From Clostridiales bacterium (lineage in GTDB: Bacteria; Bacillota; Clostridia; Christensenellales; Aristaeellaceae), in contig SFFH01000059.1 in NCBI GenBank assembly GCA_004557905.1, positions 1-14,356 of the forward strand: DNA of 14,356 nt, read 5' to 3'. Shown here piece after piece: positions 6,418-14,106 of this stretch (position 1 is the first letter of the stretch; each line of letters begins with the position of its first letter). Both the position numbers and the translations under genes were made by a program. The notes under the pieces were generated by a model, which saw nothing but the letters and a program-made list of their open reading frames with translations, was not told the origin of the DNA and did not search any database.

Positions 6418-7785
6418 ATGACCACGGATTTCTCGCAGGGGCGCGTCTGGCGGCGCATCGTCGCCCAGGCCGTGCCGCTGACGCTGGCGCAGCTGGTGCA
6501 GCTGCTCTACAGCATCGTCGACCGCATCTACATCGGCCATCTGCCGGGACTGGGCAGCGCGGCGCTGACGGGCGTGGGCCTCACGTTTCCCGTCGTCACG
6601 CTGATTGCCGCGTTCACCGCGCTGTTCTCCATGGGCGGCACGCCGCTGTTCTCCATCGCCCGCGGCGCAGGCGAGGAGGCGCGCGCCAAACGCATCATGG
6701 GCAGCGTCTTTTCCCTGCTCGCGCTCACGTCGCTGGCGCTCACCGTATTTTGCCTCGCCCTGCGCCGGCCGATCATGTTCCTCTTCGGCGCGAGCGAAGC
6801 GTCCTATGTGTACGCGGACGCCTACCTGCGCATCTATCTGCTCGGCACGCCGCTGACCATGCTGGCCACCGGTCTGAACGGCTTCATCAGCGCCCAGGGC
6901 TTCCCGCGCGTGGGCATGCTCACCACGGTCATCGGCGCGGTCTGCAACCTCGCGCTCGACCCGCTGCTCATCTTCGGGCTTCACATGGGCGTGTCCGGCG
7001 CGGCGCTGGCGACGGTCATCAGTCAGGGCGTCTCCTGCCTGTGGGCGCTGCGCTTTCTCTCCGGCAAAAGGGCGCTGCTGCGCCTTGAGCGCGAAAACCT
7101 GCGCGTCGATCCCGCGATTGCCAGGAAGGTTGTCTCCCTCGGTGCGTCCGGCTTCTTCATGCAGGGCACCAACTGCCTGGTGCAGGTCGTCTGCAACGCG
7201 ACGCTGCACACCTTCGGCGGGGACCTGTACGTCGGCGTGATGACGGTCGTCAACTCCGTGCGCTCGGTGCTGGAGCTGCCCGTCTCCGGACTGAACAGCG
7301 GCGCGCAGCCGGTGCTGGGCTTCAACTACGGCGCGAAACAATACGGCCGCGTGAAGGAAGCCATCCGCTTTTCCACGCTGTGCGGCACCTGCTACAACGT
7401 GCTGGCCTGGCTGATCGTCCTGCGCTTTCCGGAGCCGCTGATGCGCGTGTTCACCTCTGACCCCGCGCTGATTGAGGCGGGCCGCGAGGCGCTGCACATC
7501 TACTTCTTCGGCTTCTTCTTCATGTCCTTCCAGTTCGCCGGGCAGTCAGTCTTCCAGTCGCTGGGCATGGCGCGCTATGCCGTGTTCTTTTCCCTGCTGC
7601 GCAAGGCGATCATCGTCGTCCCGCTGACGCTGCTGCTGCCGCGGCTGGGACTGGGCACAGCCGGCGTATTCCTCGCCGAGCCGATCTCCAACCTGCTGGG
7701 CGGCCTGGCATGCTTTACCACCATGTTTTTCACCGTGTACCGAAGGCTGGGCACGGACCCCGACCGGCTGACTGCCGACGGCTGA
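6418..7785 (+). CDS. MATE-family multidrug efflux transporter
   Basis: The 455-residue protein is an integral membrane protein with the pattern of about twelve hydrophobic segments expected of the MATE family. These carriers expel cationic drugs or metabolites in exchange for Na+ or H+. The N-terminal segment AVPLTLAQLVQLLYSIVDRIYIG is characteristic, as are the LNGFISAQGFPRVGM loop (about residues 158-172), the NLALDPLLIFG segment and, in the second half, SGLNSGAQPVLGFNYGAKQ with the conserved FNYGA. It most resembles the Gram-positive MepA-like branch. The start at 6418 has AGAAGG (6406-6411) six bases upstream. The GH42 gene follows after 21 bp with its own ribosome binding site and no terminator, so the two are probably cotranscribed. 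Substrate cannot be read from the sequence; with a glycosidase partner an oligosaccharide or glycoside substrate is possible but unproven. Confidence 0.93.
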   Translation: MTTDFSQGRVWRRIVAQAVPLTLAQLVQLLYSIVDRIYIGHLPGLGSAALTGVGLTFPVVTLIAAFTALFSMGGTPLFSIARGAGEEARAKRIMGSVFSLLALTSLALTVFCLALRRPIMFLFGASEASYVYADAYLRIYLLGTPLTMLATGLNGFISAQGFPRVGMLTTVIGAVCNLALDPLLIFGLHMGVSGAALATVISQGVSCLWALRFLSGKRALLRLERENLRVDPAIARKVVSLGASGFFMQGTNCLVQVVCNATLHTFGGDLYVGVMTVVNSVRSVLELPVSGLNSGAQPVLGFNYGAKQYGRVKEAIRFSTLCGTCYNVLAWLIVLRFPEPLMRVFTSDPALIEAGREALHIYFFGFFFMSFQFAGQSVFQSLGMARYAVFFSLLRKAIIVVPLTLLLPRLGLGTAGVFLAEPISNLLGGLACFTTMFFTVYRRLGTDPDRLTADG

Positions 7786-7806
7786 TTTCAGAAAGGAGCA
7801 GGCACC

Positions 7807-9825
7807 ATGACCACCCCCGTTCTCCGCTACGGCGCCGACTACAACCCAGACCAGTGGCTCGACCGTCCGGACATCCTCCGGAAGGATATCGAACTGATGA
7901 AGAAGGCGAACGTGAACGTCGTTTCGCTGGGCATCTTCGCGTGGGCGACGCTCGAGCCCGAAGAGGGCCGCTACAACCTCGACTGGATGGCCAGGATCAT
8001 CGACGATCTCTACGCCGCCGGCATCAGCGTCGACCTGGCCACGCCCTCCGGCGCGCGTCCCGCGTGGCTGGCGCGCAAGTACCCCGAGGTGCTGCGCGTG
8101 GGTGCAGACAGAAAGCGCATCCTCTTCGGCGAGCGCCACAACCACTGCTACACCTCCCCCGTCTACCGCGAGAAGGTGAAGCAAATCAACCAGCAGCTGG
8201 CCGCCCGCTTTGGCCGCCATCCCGGCGTGATCATGTGGCATCTGTCCAACGAGTACGGCGGCGAGTGCCATTGCGCGCTGTGCCAGCAGGCGTTCCGCGA
8301 CTGGCTCAAAGAGAAATACGGCACCATCGAGGCCGTCAACAAGGCGTGGAACGCCAAGTTCTGGAGCCACGATTACCCGGACTTTGACGCCATCGAGAGC
8401 CCGGCGCCGCACGGCGAGCACACCCTGCACGGCCTCAAGCTCGACTGGAAGCGCTTCGTCTCCCATCAGACGATCGACTTCATGAAGTGGGAGCGCGACA
8501 GCGTGCGCGAGATCGTCCCGGACGCGCCGGTGTGCGTGAACATGATGTACTTCTACGACGGCATCGACTACTTCGACATGGCCCGGGAAATCGACCTGGC
8601 CTCCTGGGATGCCTATCCCACCTGGCACAAATCCACGGAGACCATGGCGCAGACGGCGCTGGACACCGGCATGATGCACGACCTGATCTACTCCGTCAAG
8701 GGCCAGCCCTTCTGGATGATGGAGAACTGCCCCGGCCCGACCAACTGGCAGCCCGTCTCCAAGACGAAGAAGCCGGGCGTGAACATCCTCTCCGGCCTGC
8801 AGGCCGTGGCCCACGGCAGCGACGGCGTGCTGTTCTTCCAGTGGCGCCAGGCACGCGGCGCCAGCGAGAAGTTCCACGCGGCGATGGTCTCCCACGACGG
8901 CCGCGAGGACAACCGCATCTTCATGGAATGCGCCGAGCTGGGCGGCATTCTCCGGGAGATTGCGGCGGACGTCGCCGGCACAAAGCGCGAGAAGCAGGCC
9001 GCCATCGTCTACGACTGGAGCAACAAGTGGGCAATGGAGGACGCGCAGGGCCCGCGCAACGAGGGGCTTTCCTACAAGCACGAGCTGCTGCGCCACTACA
9101 CGGGCCTGCGGCAGAACGGCATCGACGTGCAGATGATCGATGAGGACAGCGACATTGCCGGCTACCGGCTCATCGTCGCCCCGATGCTCTACATGCTGCG
9201 CGAGGACTTTGCGCAGAAGCTGCGCGGCTTTGTCGCCGCGGGCGGCACGCTGGTGGTCACCTACTGGTCCGGCGTGGTGAACGAGACCGACCTGTGCTGG
9301 CTGGGCGACACGCCGCACCTGCTCACCGATGTACTGGGCGTGCGCCGCATGGAGATTGACGCGATGTATGACGGCGAGACCCGCCGCTGCGTGTCCGTCT
9401 GCGACGAGCTGCCCGAGACCGCCAGCGGCTCCATCCTCTGCGAGGTCGCCGCGCTCGAGGGCGCCACGCCGCTGATGGTCTACGACGAGGACTACTTCGC
9501 CGGCGCGCCCGCCGTGACGGTGAACCATTTTGGCGAGGGCAAGGCGTACTACGTCGCCACGCGCTTTGAGGAGGACTTCTACAAGCCGCTCTACGAGCAG
9601 ATCTGCGAGGGCTGCGTCGCCTCTTGCTGGCCGGGCCACATCGCCGAGAACGTGTTCGCCAGCCGCCGCGGGGATTACGTCTTCCTGCAGAACACCTCCG
9701 ACGCGGTCGTCTGGTTCAAGAACGCGGAGCTCGCGCCCTACGGCACCGCGATCTACAAGAAGAACGGCGACGCGCTCGAGCTGGTGTACAATCAGACGGT
9801 GTTCACCTGGAGTCCGGTGAAGTGA
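7807..9825 (+). CDS. GH42 beta-galactosidase
   Basis: The 672-residue enzyme belongs to glycoside hydrolase family 42 and removes terminal beta-galactosyl residues from lactose, galacto-oligosaccharides or plant galactan fragments. The TIM barrel fills about residues 1-385 and begins with LRYGADYNPDQW. Acid/base E149 lies in WHLSNEYGG and nucleophile E306 in FWMMENCPG, in positions like those of Geobacillus BgaB. Cysteines 114 (HNHCYTSP), 154, 156 and 159 (ECHCALC) match the zinc cluster known in Thermus GH42. A glutamine-amidotransferase-like trimerisation domain (about 390-600) and a small C-terminal beta domain follow. There is no signal peptide, so it should be cytoplasmic. AAAGGAG (7792-7798) eight bases before the ATG sets the start. 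It is second in an apparent operon with the MATE gene, an uncommon partner. No typical terminator follows; the stop is succeeded by a palindromic repeat. Confidence 0.95.
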   Translation: MTTPVLRYGADYNPDQWLDRPDILRKDIELMKKANVNVVSLGIFAWATLEPEEGRYNLDWMARIIDDLYAAGISVDLATPSGARPAWLARKYPEVLRVGADRKRILFGERHNHCYTSPVYREKVKQINQQLAARFGRHPGVIMWHLSNEYGGECHCALCQQAFRDWLKEKYGTIEAVNKAWNAKFWSHDYPDFDAIESPAPHGEHTLHGLKLDWKRFVSHQTIDFMKWERDSVREIVPDAPVCVNMMYFYDGIDYFDMAREIDLASWDAYPTWHKSTETMAQTALDTGMMHDLIYSVKGQPFWMMENCPGPTNWQPVSKTKKPGVNILSGLQAVAHGSDGVLFFQWRQARGASEKFHAAMVSHDGREDNRIFMECAELGGILREIAADVAGTKREKQAAIVYDWSNKWAMEDAQGPRNEGLSYKHELLRHYTGLRQNGIDVQMIDEDSDIAGYRLIVAPMLYMLREDFAQKLRGFVAAGGTLVVTYWSGVVNETDLCWLGDTPHLLTDVLGVRRMEIDAMYDGETRRCVSVCDELPETASGSILCEVAALEGATPLMVYDEDYFAGAPAVTVNHFGEGKAYYVATRFEEDFYKPLYEQICEGCVASCWPGHIAENVFASRRGDYVFLQNTSDAVVWFKNAELAPYGTAIYKKNGDALELVYNQTVFTWSPVK

Positions 9826-9860
9826 GATAAGCATCATAAGGGAGAGTATGCGAACGAAGA

Positions 9861-9947
9861 CCTCATCCGACCTCGCTCCGCTCGGCCACCTTCCCCATAG
9901 GGGAAGGCAAGACTGTCAAGCAGCTGCGCAGTAAACCAGCCTTCCCC
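9861..9947. repeat. Palindromic intergenic element between convergent genes
   Basis: This non-coding stretch lies between the GH42 stop and the HAD stop. A perfect 8-bp hairpin CCTTCCCC-ATA-GGGGAAGG (9889-9907) is preceded by a short imperfect one (CCGA 9867-9870 with TCGG 9882-9885). A third arm, GCCTTCCCC (9939-9947), is complementary over 9 bp to GGGGAAGGC (9900-9908), so two foldings compete. The larger loop contains the palindrome GCAGCTGC. From memory, similar CCTTCCCC/GGGGAAGG elements recur between genes in many gut Clostridia; this was not searched. No T tract follows the stems, so a terminator role is weaker than a repeat call. The rest of the 135-bp gap holds no gene. Confidence 0.6.
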
Positions 9948-9960
9948 TGCTTGCTTTCAT

Positions 9961-10656
9961 TCACTTTTCTTCCATCTGCGCCAGCAGGTACTCCAGCGCC
10001 TCGTCCGGCGTGGCGAAGTTCACATCGACCTTGTCCGCTTCCTGCACGTTCACGCCCACGGAAAGCCCCGCGTACTCGAACATCGGGTAGTCGTTCAAGC
10101 CGTCGCCCACCGCGGCGGTCTCCTCCGGCGCAATCCCCAGCAGCGCGCCCAGCCGCGCAAGGCCGCTCTTCTTCGTGATGCCGCTGGGCGTGATGTCGTA
10201 GCTGTCGCAGTGTCGGTAGATGATCAGATCCTCGAGCTGCGGCGCAAGCGCGTCGATGCAGCCCTGCAGCGCGTCAAACTCCGCGTCATCCCGTGGGAAC
10301 GGCGTGAGCCCCACCTCGTTGGGCTGATACCACAGCCCCGGCACGGCCGCGTCGAACGCCTCGCGCAGCATGCGGATGGAGCGCCTGGCCGCATCGGAAT
10401 GCGGCGCAACGTGGTATTCCCTCGGCGGCAGGTCCACGCCGAACTGGATCACCGCGCCGTTTTCGCCCACGAGAATCGGCGCGCGAAGCTCCACCTGCCG
10501 CATCATGCCGCACAGGTAATACGTCGGCTTGCCGGAGCAGATCGCGATGCGCGCGCCCCGCTCCTCCAGCGCTCGAAGGCGCGCCACGTTCTGCGGCTGG
10601 ATGCCCGTGCTCAGGTCGGCCAGCGTGCCGTCCAGGTCAAACACAATCAGCTTCAT
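9961..10656 (-). CDS. HAD-superfamily phosphatase, subclass IIB (Cof/sucrose-phosphatase-like)
   Basis: The 231-residue protein carries all four HAD motifs: D7-L-D9-G-T (nucleophile and general acid), S41 in AICSGKP, lysine 162 or 163 in TKKSG, and GDGLNDYPMF (D185, D189) for magnesium. The GENGAVI segment (64-70) and a central cap between motifs II and III (about 80-155) point to the IIB group, which dephosphorylates small sugar phosphates and related metabolites. The shortness of the cap resembles archaeal-type phosphoglycolate phosphatase or sucrose-phosphatase-like members, but the substrate cannot be assigned. The start at 10656 has GAGGG (10664-10668) seven bases upstream, overlapping the azlD stop. 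The genes are only 10 bp apart, so it is the third gene of the azlC-azlD operon. Its partnership with an amino acid exporter may be incidental. It converges on GH42. Confidence 0.9.
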   Translation of the reverse strand: MKLIVFDLDGTLADLSTGIQPQNVARLRALEERGARIAICSGKPTYYLCGMMRQVELRAPILVGENGAVIQFGVDLPPREYHVAPHSDAARRSIRMLREAFDAAVPGLWYQPNEVGLTPFPRDDAEFDALQGCIDALAPQLEDLIIYRHCDSYDITPSGITKKSGLARLGALLGIAPEETAAVGDGLNDYPMFEYAGLSVGVNVQEADKVDVNFATPDEALEYLLAQMEEK

Positions 10657-10666
10657 CGTCGCGCCC

Positions 10667-10975
10667 TCACAGAATGATCATCTCGGTGATAAACACCACT
10701 GCGCACGAGGCGACCGCCACGGTGAACAGGCTCCGGCCGCTCCACGCCAGCACGACGCCCGCGATGAGCGCCAGCAGACCAGCCACGGGCGCGGTCGTCG
10801 CCTGCACGATGTCCGGGAAGGTCATGATCGCCAGCGTCACATAGGGCACATAGTACAGGAACGAGCGGATGAACCGGCTCTTGATCGGCTTGCGGATCAG
10901 CGTCAGCGGCAGCACGCGGATGAGATAGGTGACCGCGAACATGACGAAGATGTACAGATAGATGTTATGCTGCAT
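10667..10975 (-). CDS. azlD: AzlD family protein, small subunit of branched-chain amino acid exporter
   Basis: This 102-residue membrane protein has the AzlD pattern: an N-terminal hydrophobic helix containing the TYLIRVLPLTLI segment (residues 16-27), the conserved basic loop, SFLYYVPYVTLAIMTFPDI (residues 38-56), and two more hydrophobic segments ending at the C-terminus. AzlD works with AzlC (BrnE with BrnF in Corynebacterium) to export branched-chain amino acids and their analogues. The ATG at 10975 lies inside azlC, giving an 11-bp overlap, and is preceded by a full AGGAGG (10985-10990) nine bases upstream. The overlap is typical of tightly coupled azlCD pairs and supports an equimolar complex in the cytoplasmic membrane. 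Confidence 0.93.
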   Translation of the reverse strand: MQHNIYLYIFVMFAVTYLIRVLPLTLIRKPIKSRFIRSFLYYVPYVTLAIMTFPDIVQATTAPVAGLLALIAGVVLAWSGRSLFTVAVASCAVVFITEMIIL

Positions 10976-11693
10976 GGCCGTCTTCCTCCTTCACCGGGAA
11001 CAGGTACGCCGCCGCGGCGGAAATCGCGACCGTCAGGATGATGACGCGCGTGCCGGGCGAGATGGCGGAGACGACCGGCAGATAGGCAAACGCGCAGCTG
11101 GCCAGCATGGAAATGACCACCAGCGCGGCGATCACCCGGTTCTCCCTGGCCGGGGGAATGATGATCGCCAGGAACATGCCGTACAGGCCCACGCTCAGCG
11201 CGCTGACGATGTTCGCGGGCAGCACATTGCCCATGACCACGCCGAGATATGTGCCCAGCGACCAGCCCGGCAGCGCCATGGCGATCACGCCGTAGGTGTA
11301 CCACGGGCAGATCATGCCCGGAAGGGCCATCTGCACGCCGAAGATCTCGTCCGTCACCTCAAAGCCGATGATCAGGCGCGGGATGAGGCCCGTCTCAGGC
11401 GAAATCTTCTGGCTCAGCGAGCAGGACATGAGCAGGTAGCGCGCGTTGATGATGAGCATCATGACCGCCATGGCCAGATAGCCCTCGTTCGCCTGAATGA
11501 CCGTGAAGCCGGCCTTCTCGCCGGCAGACGCGTTGCACAGCAGGCTGGTCAGAAACGCCTGACCGGCCGTCAGGCCTGCGTTGCGGGCGACAATGCCCAG
11601 CGTAAAGGAGACAGTCGCGTAACCCAGCATGATCGGCGTGCCGTCGCGCATGCCGCGAAGGAACCACGTCTTGTTTTCCTGTTTCATTTGCAT
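10965..11693 (-). CDS. azlC: AzlC family branched-chain amino acid permease/exporter, large subunit
   Basis: The 242-residue protein is mostly hydrophobic, with a short charged N-terminus (MQMKQENKTW). Family features are GMRDGTPIMLGYATVSFTLGI (14-34), the NASAGEKAGF loop, the INARYLLMSCSLS segment with conserved N-x-R-Y-x-L-M, and FEVTDEIFG (110-118). With AzlD it forms an exporter for leucine, isoleucine, valine and toxic analogues. Two starts are plausible: ATG 11693 and ATG 11687. The AGGAAGGA sequence in front gives acceptable spacing to either, so the N-terminus is uncertain by two residues. It leads a three-gene operon with azlD and a HAD phosphatase. No AzlB/Lrp-type regulator is in this window. 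It is divergent from the alpha-galactosidase. Confidence 0.94.
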   Translation of the reverse strand: MQMKQENKTWFLRGMRDGTPIMLGYATVSFTLGIVARNAGLTAGQAFLTSLLCNASAGEKAGFTVIQANEGYLAMAVMMLIINARYLLMSCSLSQKISPETGLIPRLIIGFEVTDEIFGVQMALPGMICPWYTYGVIAMALPGWSLGTYLGVVMGNVLPANIVSALSVGLYGMFLAIIIPPARENRVIAALVVISMLASCAFAYLPVVSAISPGTRVIILTVAISAAAAYLFPVKEEDGHAA

Positions 11694-11770
11694 TTTCCTT
11701 CCTCAGGGACTTGCTGTACGCCGCTGCCGGCTCAGACAGGGCGGCGGGATCATGAAGACAGCCGAAGTAC

Positions 11771-11799
11771 ATCATAAACCTTTTGGCCCGTTTCGTCCA
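11771..11799 (-). promoter_or_regulatory. Possible promoter of azlC
   Basis: On the minus strand TATGAT (11771-11776) lies 17 bp after TGGACG (11794-11799), four of six matches to the -35 consensus. It would give a leader of about 70 bases. This is the best candidate in the 238-bp divergent gap 11694-11931, but it is weaker than the other promoters in the window. No riboswitch or T-box was recognised in the leader. Confidence 0.4.
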
Positions 11800-11861
11800 T
11801 ACCCCGCGCCAAAAACCTTGCGCAAATTTCACTCGGCTTTCGCGATTTTCCCCGCTGTGGC

Positions 11862-11890
11862 TTGACCGGCCCGCCCGAGTGTGAGACAAT
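11862..11890 (+). promoter_or_regulatory. Possible promoter of the alpha-galactosidase gene
   Basis: TTGACC (11862-11867) and GACAAT (11885-11890) are separated by 17 bp. The predicted start is about 35 bases before the ATG at 11932, and GGAGG (11920-11924) is the ribosome binding site. The -10 box is imperfect. No clear operator palindrome is present nearby. Confidence 0.5.
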
Positions 11891-11931
11891 AGGCTTCAGA
11901 GATTTCCGATTTCATTTCTGGAGGTTGAGCC

Positions 11932-14106
11932 ATGCCTATCACCTATGACAGCAGCACGCAGTGCTTCCATCTCTCAAACGACCGCGTCAGCTACATCTTC
12001 CGTTTGGCCGGCGGTAAGTATCCCATCCATGTCCATTGGGGCCGCCATGTGCGCCGCGTCCGCGACGAGCTCATCGAGCGGCGCACCATCTGGCCGGAGG
12101 ACGCCTTCTCCCTCAACGAGACGGCGCTCGATTTCCTGCCCCTGGAGTGCCCGACGTACACCGGCGACCTGCGCGAGGGCATGATCCACGTCACCCATGA
12201 AAGCGGCATGTCAGCACTGCTGCTCGAGTATGTGTCCCACGAGATCGTCACCGGCAAGCCATCTCTGGGCGATCTGCCCAGCGCCCGCGGCGAGGGCGCG
12301 CAGTCCCTTCTGCTGACGCTGCGCGACGCCGTCAGCGGCGTGACGGTCGAGCTGTGCTACACCGTCTATGCCGACACGGACGTGATCGCCCGCAGCGCGC
12401 GCATCGTCAACGGCGGCAGCACCGATATCGTCGTGAACAGAGCGCTCAGCGCCTGTGTGGACTTTGAGGGCTGCGACTACGATTTCACCACGCTCTGCGG
12501 CGCATGGGCGCGCGAGCGCCGGCCGTACACCCGCCCGCTCGTTCCGGGCGACCAGGGGACAGGCTCCGCGCGCGGCGCATCCAGCGTGCAGACCAGCCCG
12601 TTCATGATGCTCACCAGCAAGGGCGCGACGGAGACCGAGGGCGAGGCCTATGGCTTCGCGCTGTGCTACTCCGGCGGCTTCGAGGCGAACGTGCACGTCG
12701 ATCACCACTACATTTCCCGCGCGATGATCGGCATCCAGCCGTACAATTTCTCCTGGAAGCTCGCCCCAGGCGAGGCCTTCCAGACCCCGGAGGCCTACCT
12801 GTGCTACTCCTGCGAGGGCATCGGCGGCATGAGCCGCAGCTTCCACCGCCTCGTCCATCGCCACATCACGACCGGCAAGTATGCGCGCGCCCCGCGCCCG
12901 CTGCTCATCAACAACTGGGAGGCGACGTACTTCGCCTTTGACGAGGAGAAGCTGCTCTCCCTCGCCCGCCGCGCTGTCGAGGCGGACATCGACCTGTTCG
13001 TGCTCGACGACGGCTGGTTCGGCCATCGCGACGACGACCATTCCTCCCTGGGCGACTGGTTTGACGACACGCGCAAGCTGCCGGACGGCCTCGCCGGTCT
13101 TAGCGCGAAGATTCACGCGCTGGGCCTGAAGTTCGGCCTGTGGGTCGAGCCGGAGATGATCTCTCCGGACAGCGACCTGTACCGCGCGCATCCGGACTGG
13201 TGCATCCATGTGCCGGGCTATCCGCGCATCGAGTCGCGCAATCAGCTGGTGCTGGACCTCTCGCGCGGCGAGGTGCGCGATTACGTGGTCGAGGTGATCA
13301 CCGCCGCGCTGCACCGCGCGAGCGTCGACTATGTGAAGTGGGACATGAACCGCTTCATCACCATGTGGGGCAGCGCCGCCCTGCCGGCGGACAGGCAGAA
13401 GGAGCTGGGCCATCGCCACATTCTGGGCGTATACGACATCATGCGCCGCGTCATCTCTCAGTTCCCGGATGTGCTCTTTGAGAGCTGCGCCGGCGGCGGC
13501 GGCCGCTTCGATCTGGGCATGATGTGCTTCATGCCGCAGGCCTGGTGCACGGACGATACCGACGCCTGGATGCGCTGCCAGATTCAGCACGGAACCTCGC
13601 TGGTGTTCCCGGCCAGCTGCATGGGCGCGCACGTCTCCGCCGTGCCTAACCACCAGACCGGCCGCTGCACCCCGCTTGCCACCCGCGCCGCCGTCGCCAT
13701 GAACGGCACCTACGGCTACGAGCTGGATCTAACGAAGCTGCCCGACGAGGAGATCGCGGAGATCCGCGCGCTCAACAAGCGCGTGCGCGAGATGCAGCCT
13801 GTGCTCCTGTACGGCGATCTCTACCGCCTGCGCTCCCCCATCGGCGGCAATGAGGCGGCCTGGATGAGTGTCTCGCCGGATAAGCGCGAGGCCGTCGTCA
13901 CGCACGTCTTCGCGCAGGCCCTCCCGAACATGAAGGACGGCCTGATGCACCTTGCCGGCCTTGACGAGACGCTGACCTACCGGGACATCGACACCGGCAA
14001 GACCTATGGCGGCGACGAGCTGATGTACTACGGCATCCGCGTCACGAAGCCCTGGGGTGACTATATGAGCCAGCAGTGGTTCCTGCGCGCAGTAGAAGAT
14101 GCTTAA
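11932..14106 (+). CDS. GH36 alpha-galactosidase
   Basis: The 724-residue enzyme belongs to glycoside hydrolase family 36 and releases alpha-1,6-linked galactose from melibiose, raffinose and stachyose. An N-terminal beta-supersandwich domain (about residues 1-310) precedes the TIM barrel (about 320-640) and a C-terminal beta domain. Barrel features are NNWEATYF (327-334), LFVLDDGWFGHRDDD (355-369) for galactose binding, and LWVEPEMISPDSDL (403-416). Nucleophile D471 lies in VKWDMNR and acid/base D541 in WCTDDTDA; their 70-residue spacing matches Geobacillus AgaB/AgaN. ESCAGGGGRFD (517-527) is also conserved. Length and domain order are those of the tetrameric bacterial (RafA/MelA/AgaN-like) group. 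There is no signal peptide, so it should be cytoplasmic and depend on an oligosaccharide importer not encoded here. GGAGG (11920-11924) seven bases before the ATG sets the start. It is monocistronic as far as the window shows. Confidence 0.96.
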   Translation: MPITYDSSTQCFHLSNDRVSYIFRLAGGKYPIHVHWGRHVRRVRDELIERRTIWPEDAFSLNETALDFLPLECPTYTGDLREGMIHVTHESGMSALLLEYVSHEIVTGKPSLGDLPSARGEGAQSLLLTLRDAVSGVTVELCYTVYADTDVIARSARIVNGGSTDIVVNRALSACVDFEGCDYDFTTLCGAWARERRPYTRPLVPGDQGTGSARGASSVQTSPFMMLTSKGATETEGEAYGFALCYSGGFEANVHVDHHYISRAMIGIQPYNFSWKLAPGEAFQTPEAYLCYSCEGIGGMSRSFHRLVHRHITTGKYARAPRPLLINNWEATYFAFDEEKLLSLARRAVEADIDLFVLDDGWFGHRDDDHSSLGDWFDDTRKLPDGLAGLSAKIHALGLKFGLWVEPEMISPDSDLYRAHPDWCIHVPGYPRIESRNQLVLDLSRGEVRDYVVEVITAALHRASVDYVKWDMNRFITMWGSAALPADRQKELGHRHILGVYDIMRRVISQFPDVLFESCAGGGGRFDLGMMCFMPQAWCTDDTDAWMRCQIQHGTSLVFPASCMGAHVSAVPNHQTGRCTPLATRAAVAMNGTYGYELDLTKLPDEEIAEIRALNKRVREMQPVLLYGDLYRLRSPIGGNEAAWMSVSPDKREAVVTHVFAQALPNMKDGLMHLAGLDETLTYRDIDTGKTYGGDELMYYGIRVTKPWGDYMSQQWFLRAVEDA

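Noticed and set aside
7546..9837. 763-codon minus-strand frame opposite the MATE end and all of GH42
   Set aside because: It is longer than either real gene but is antisense, repetitive in V/A/H/L/R, and lacks any domain. GH42 has all catalytic and zinc residues on the plus strand.
9826..9960. CRISPR repeat or small RNA in the GH42-HAD gap
   Set aside because: There is only one palindromic unit with no regularly spaced repeats and spacers, and no promoter or T-tract terminator to define an RNA.
11395..11889. 164-codon minus-strand frame overlapping azlC and the divergent gap
   Set aside because: Its downstream half is azlC in another frame, and its upstream part covers the promoter region with no recognisable protein features.
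11694..11931. Leucine-responsive T-box or riboswitch ahead of azlC
   Set aside because: The candidate leader is only about 70 bases, with no T-box core sequence or recognisable aptamer.
12211..13653. 480-codon minus-strand frame opposite the alpha-galactosidase
   Set aside because: It is an antisense shadow; the plus strand carries a complete GH36 enzyme.
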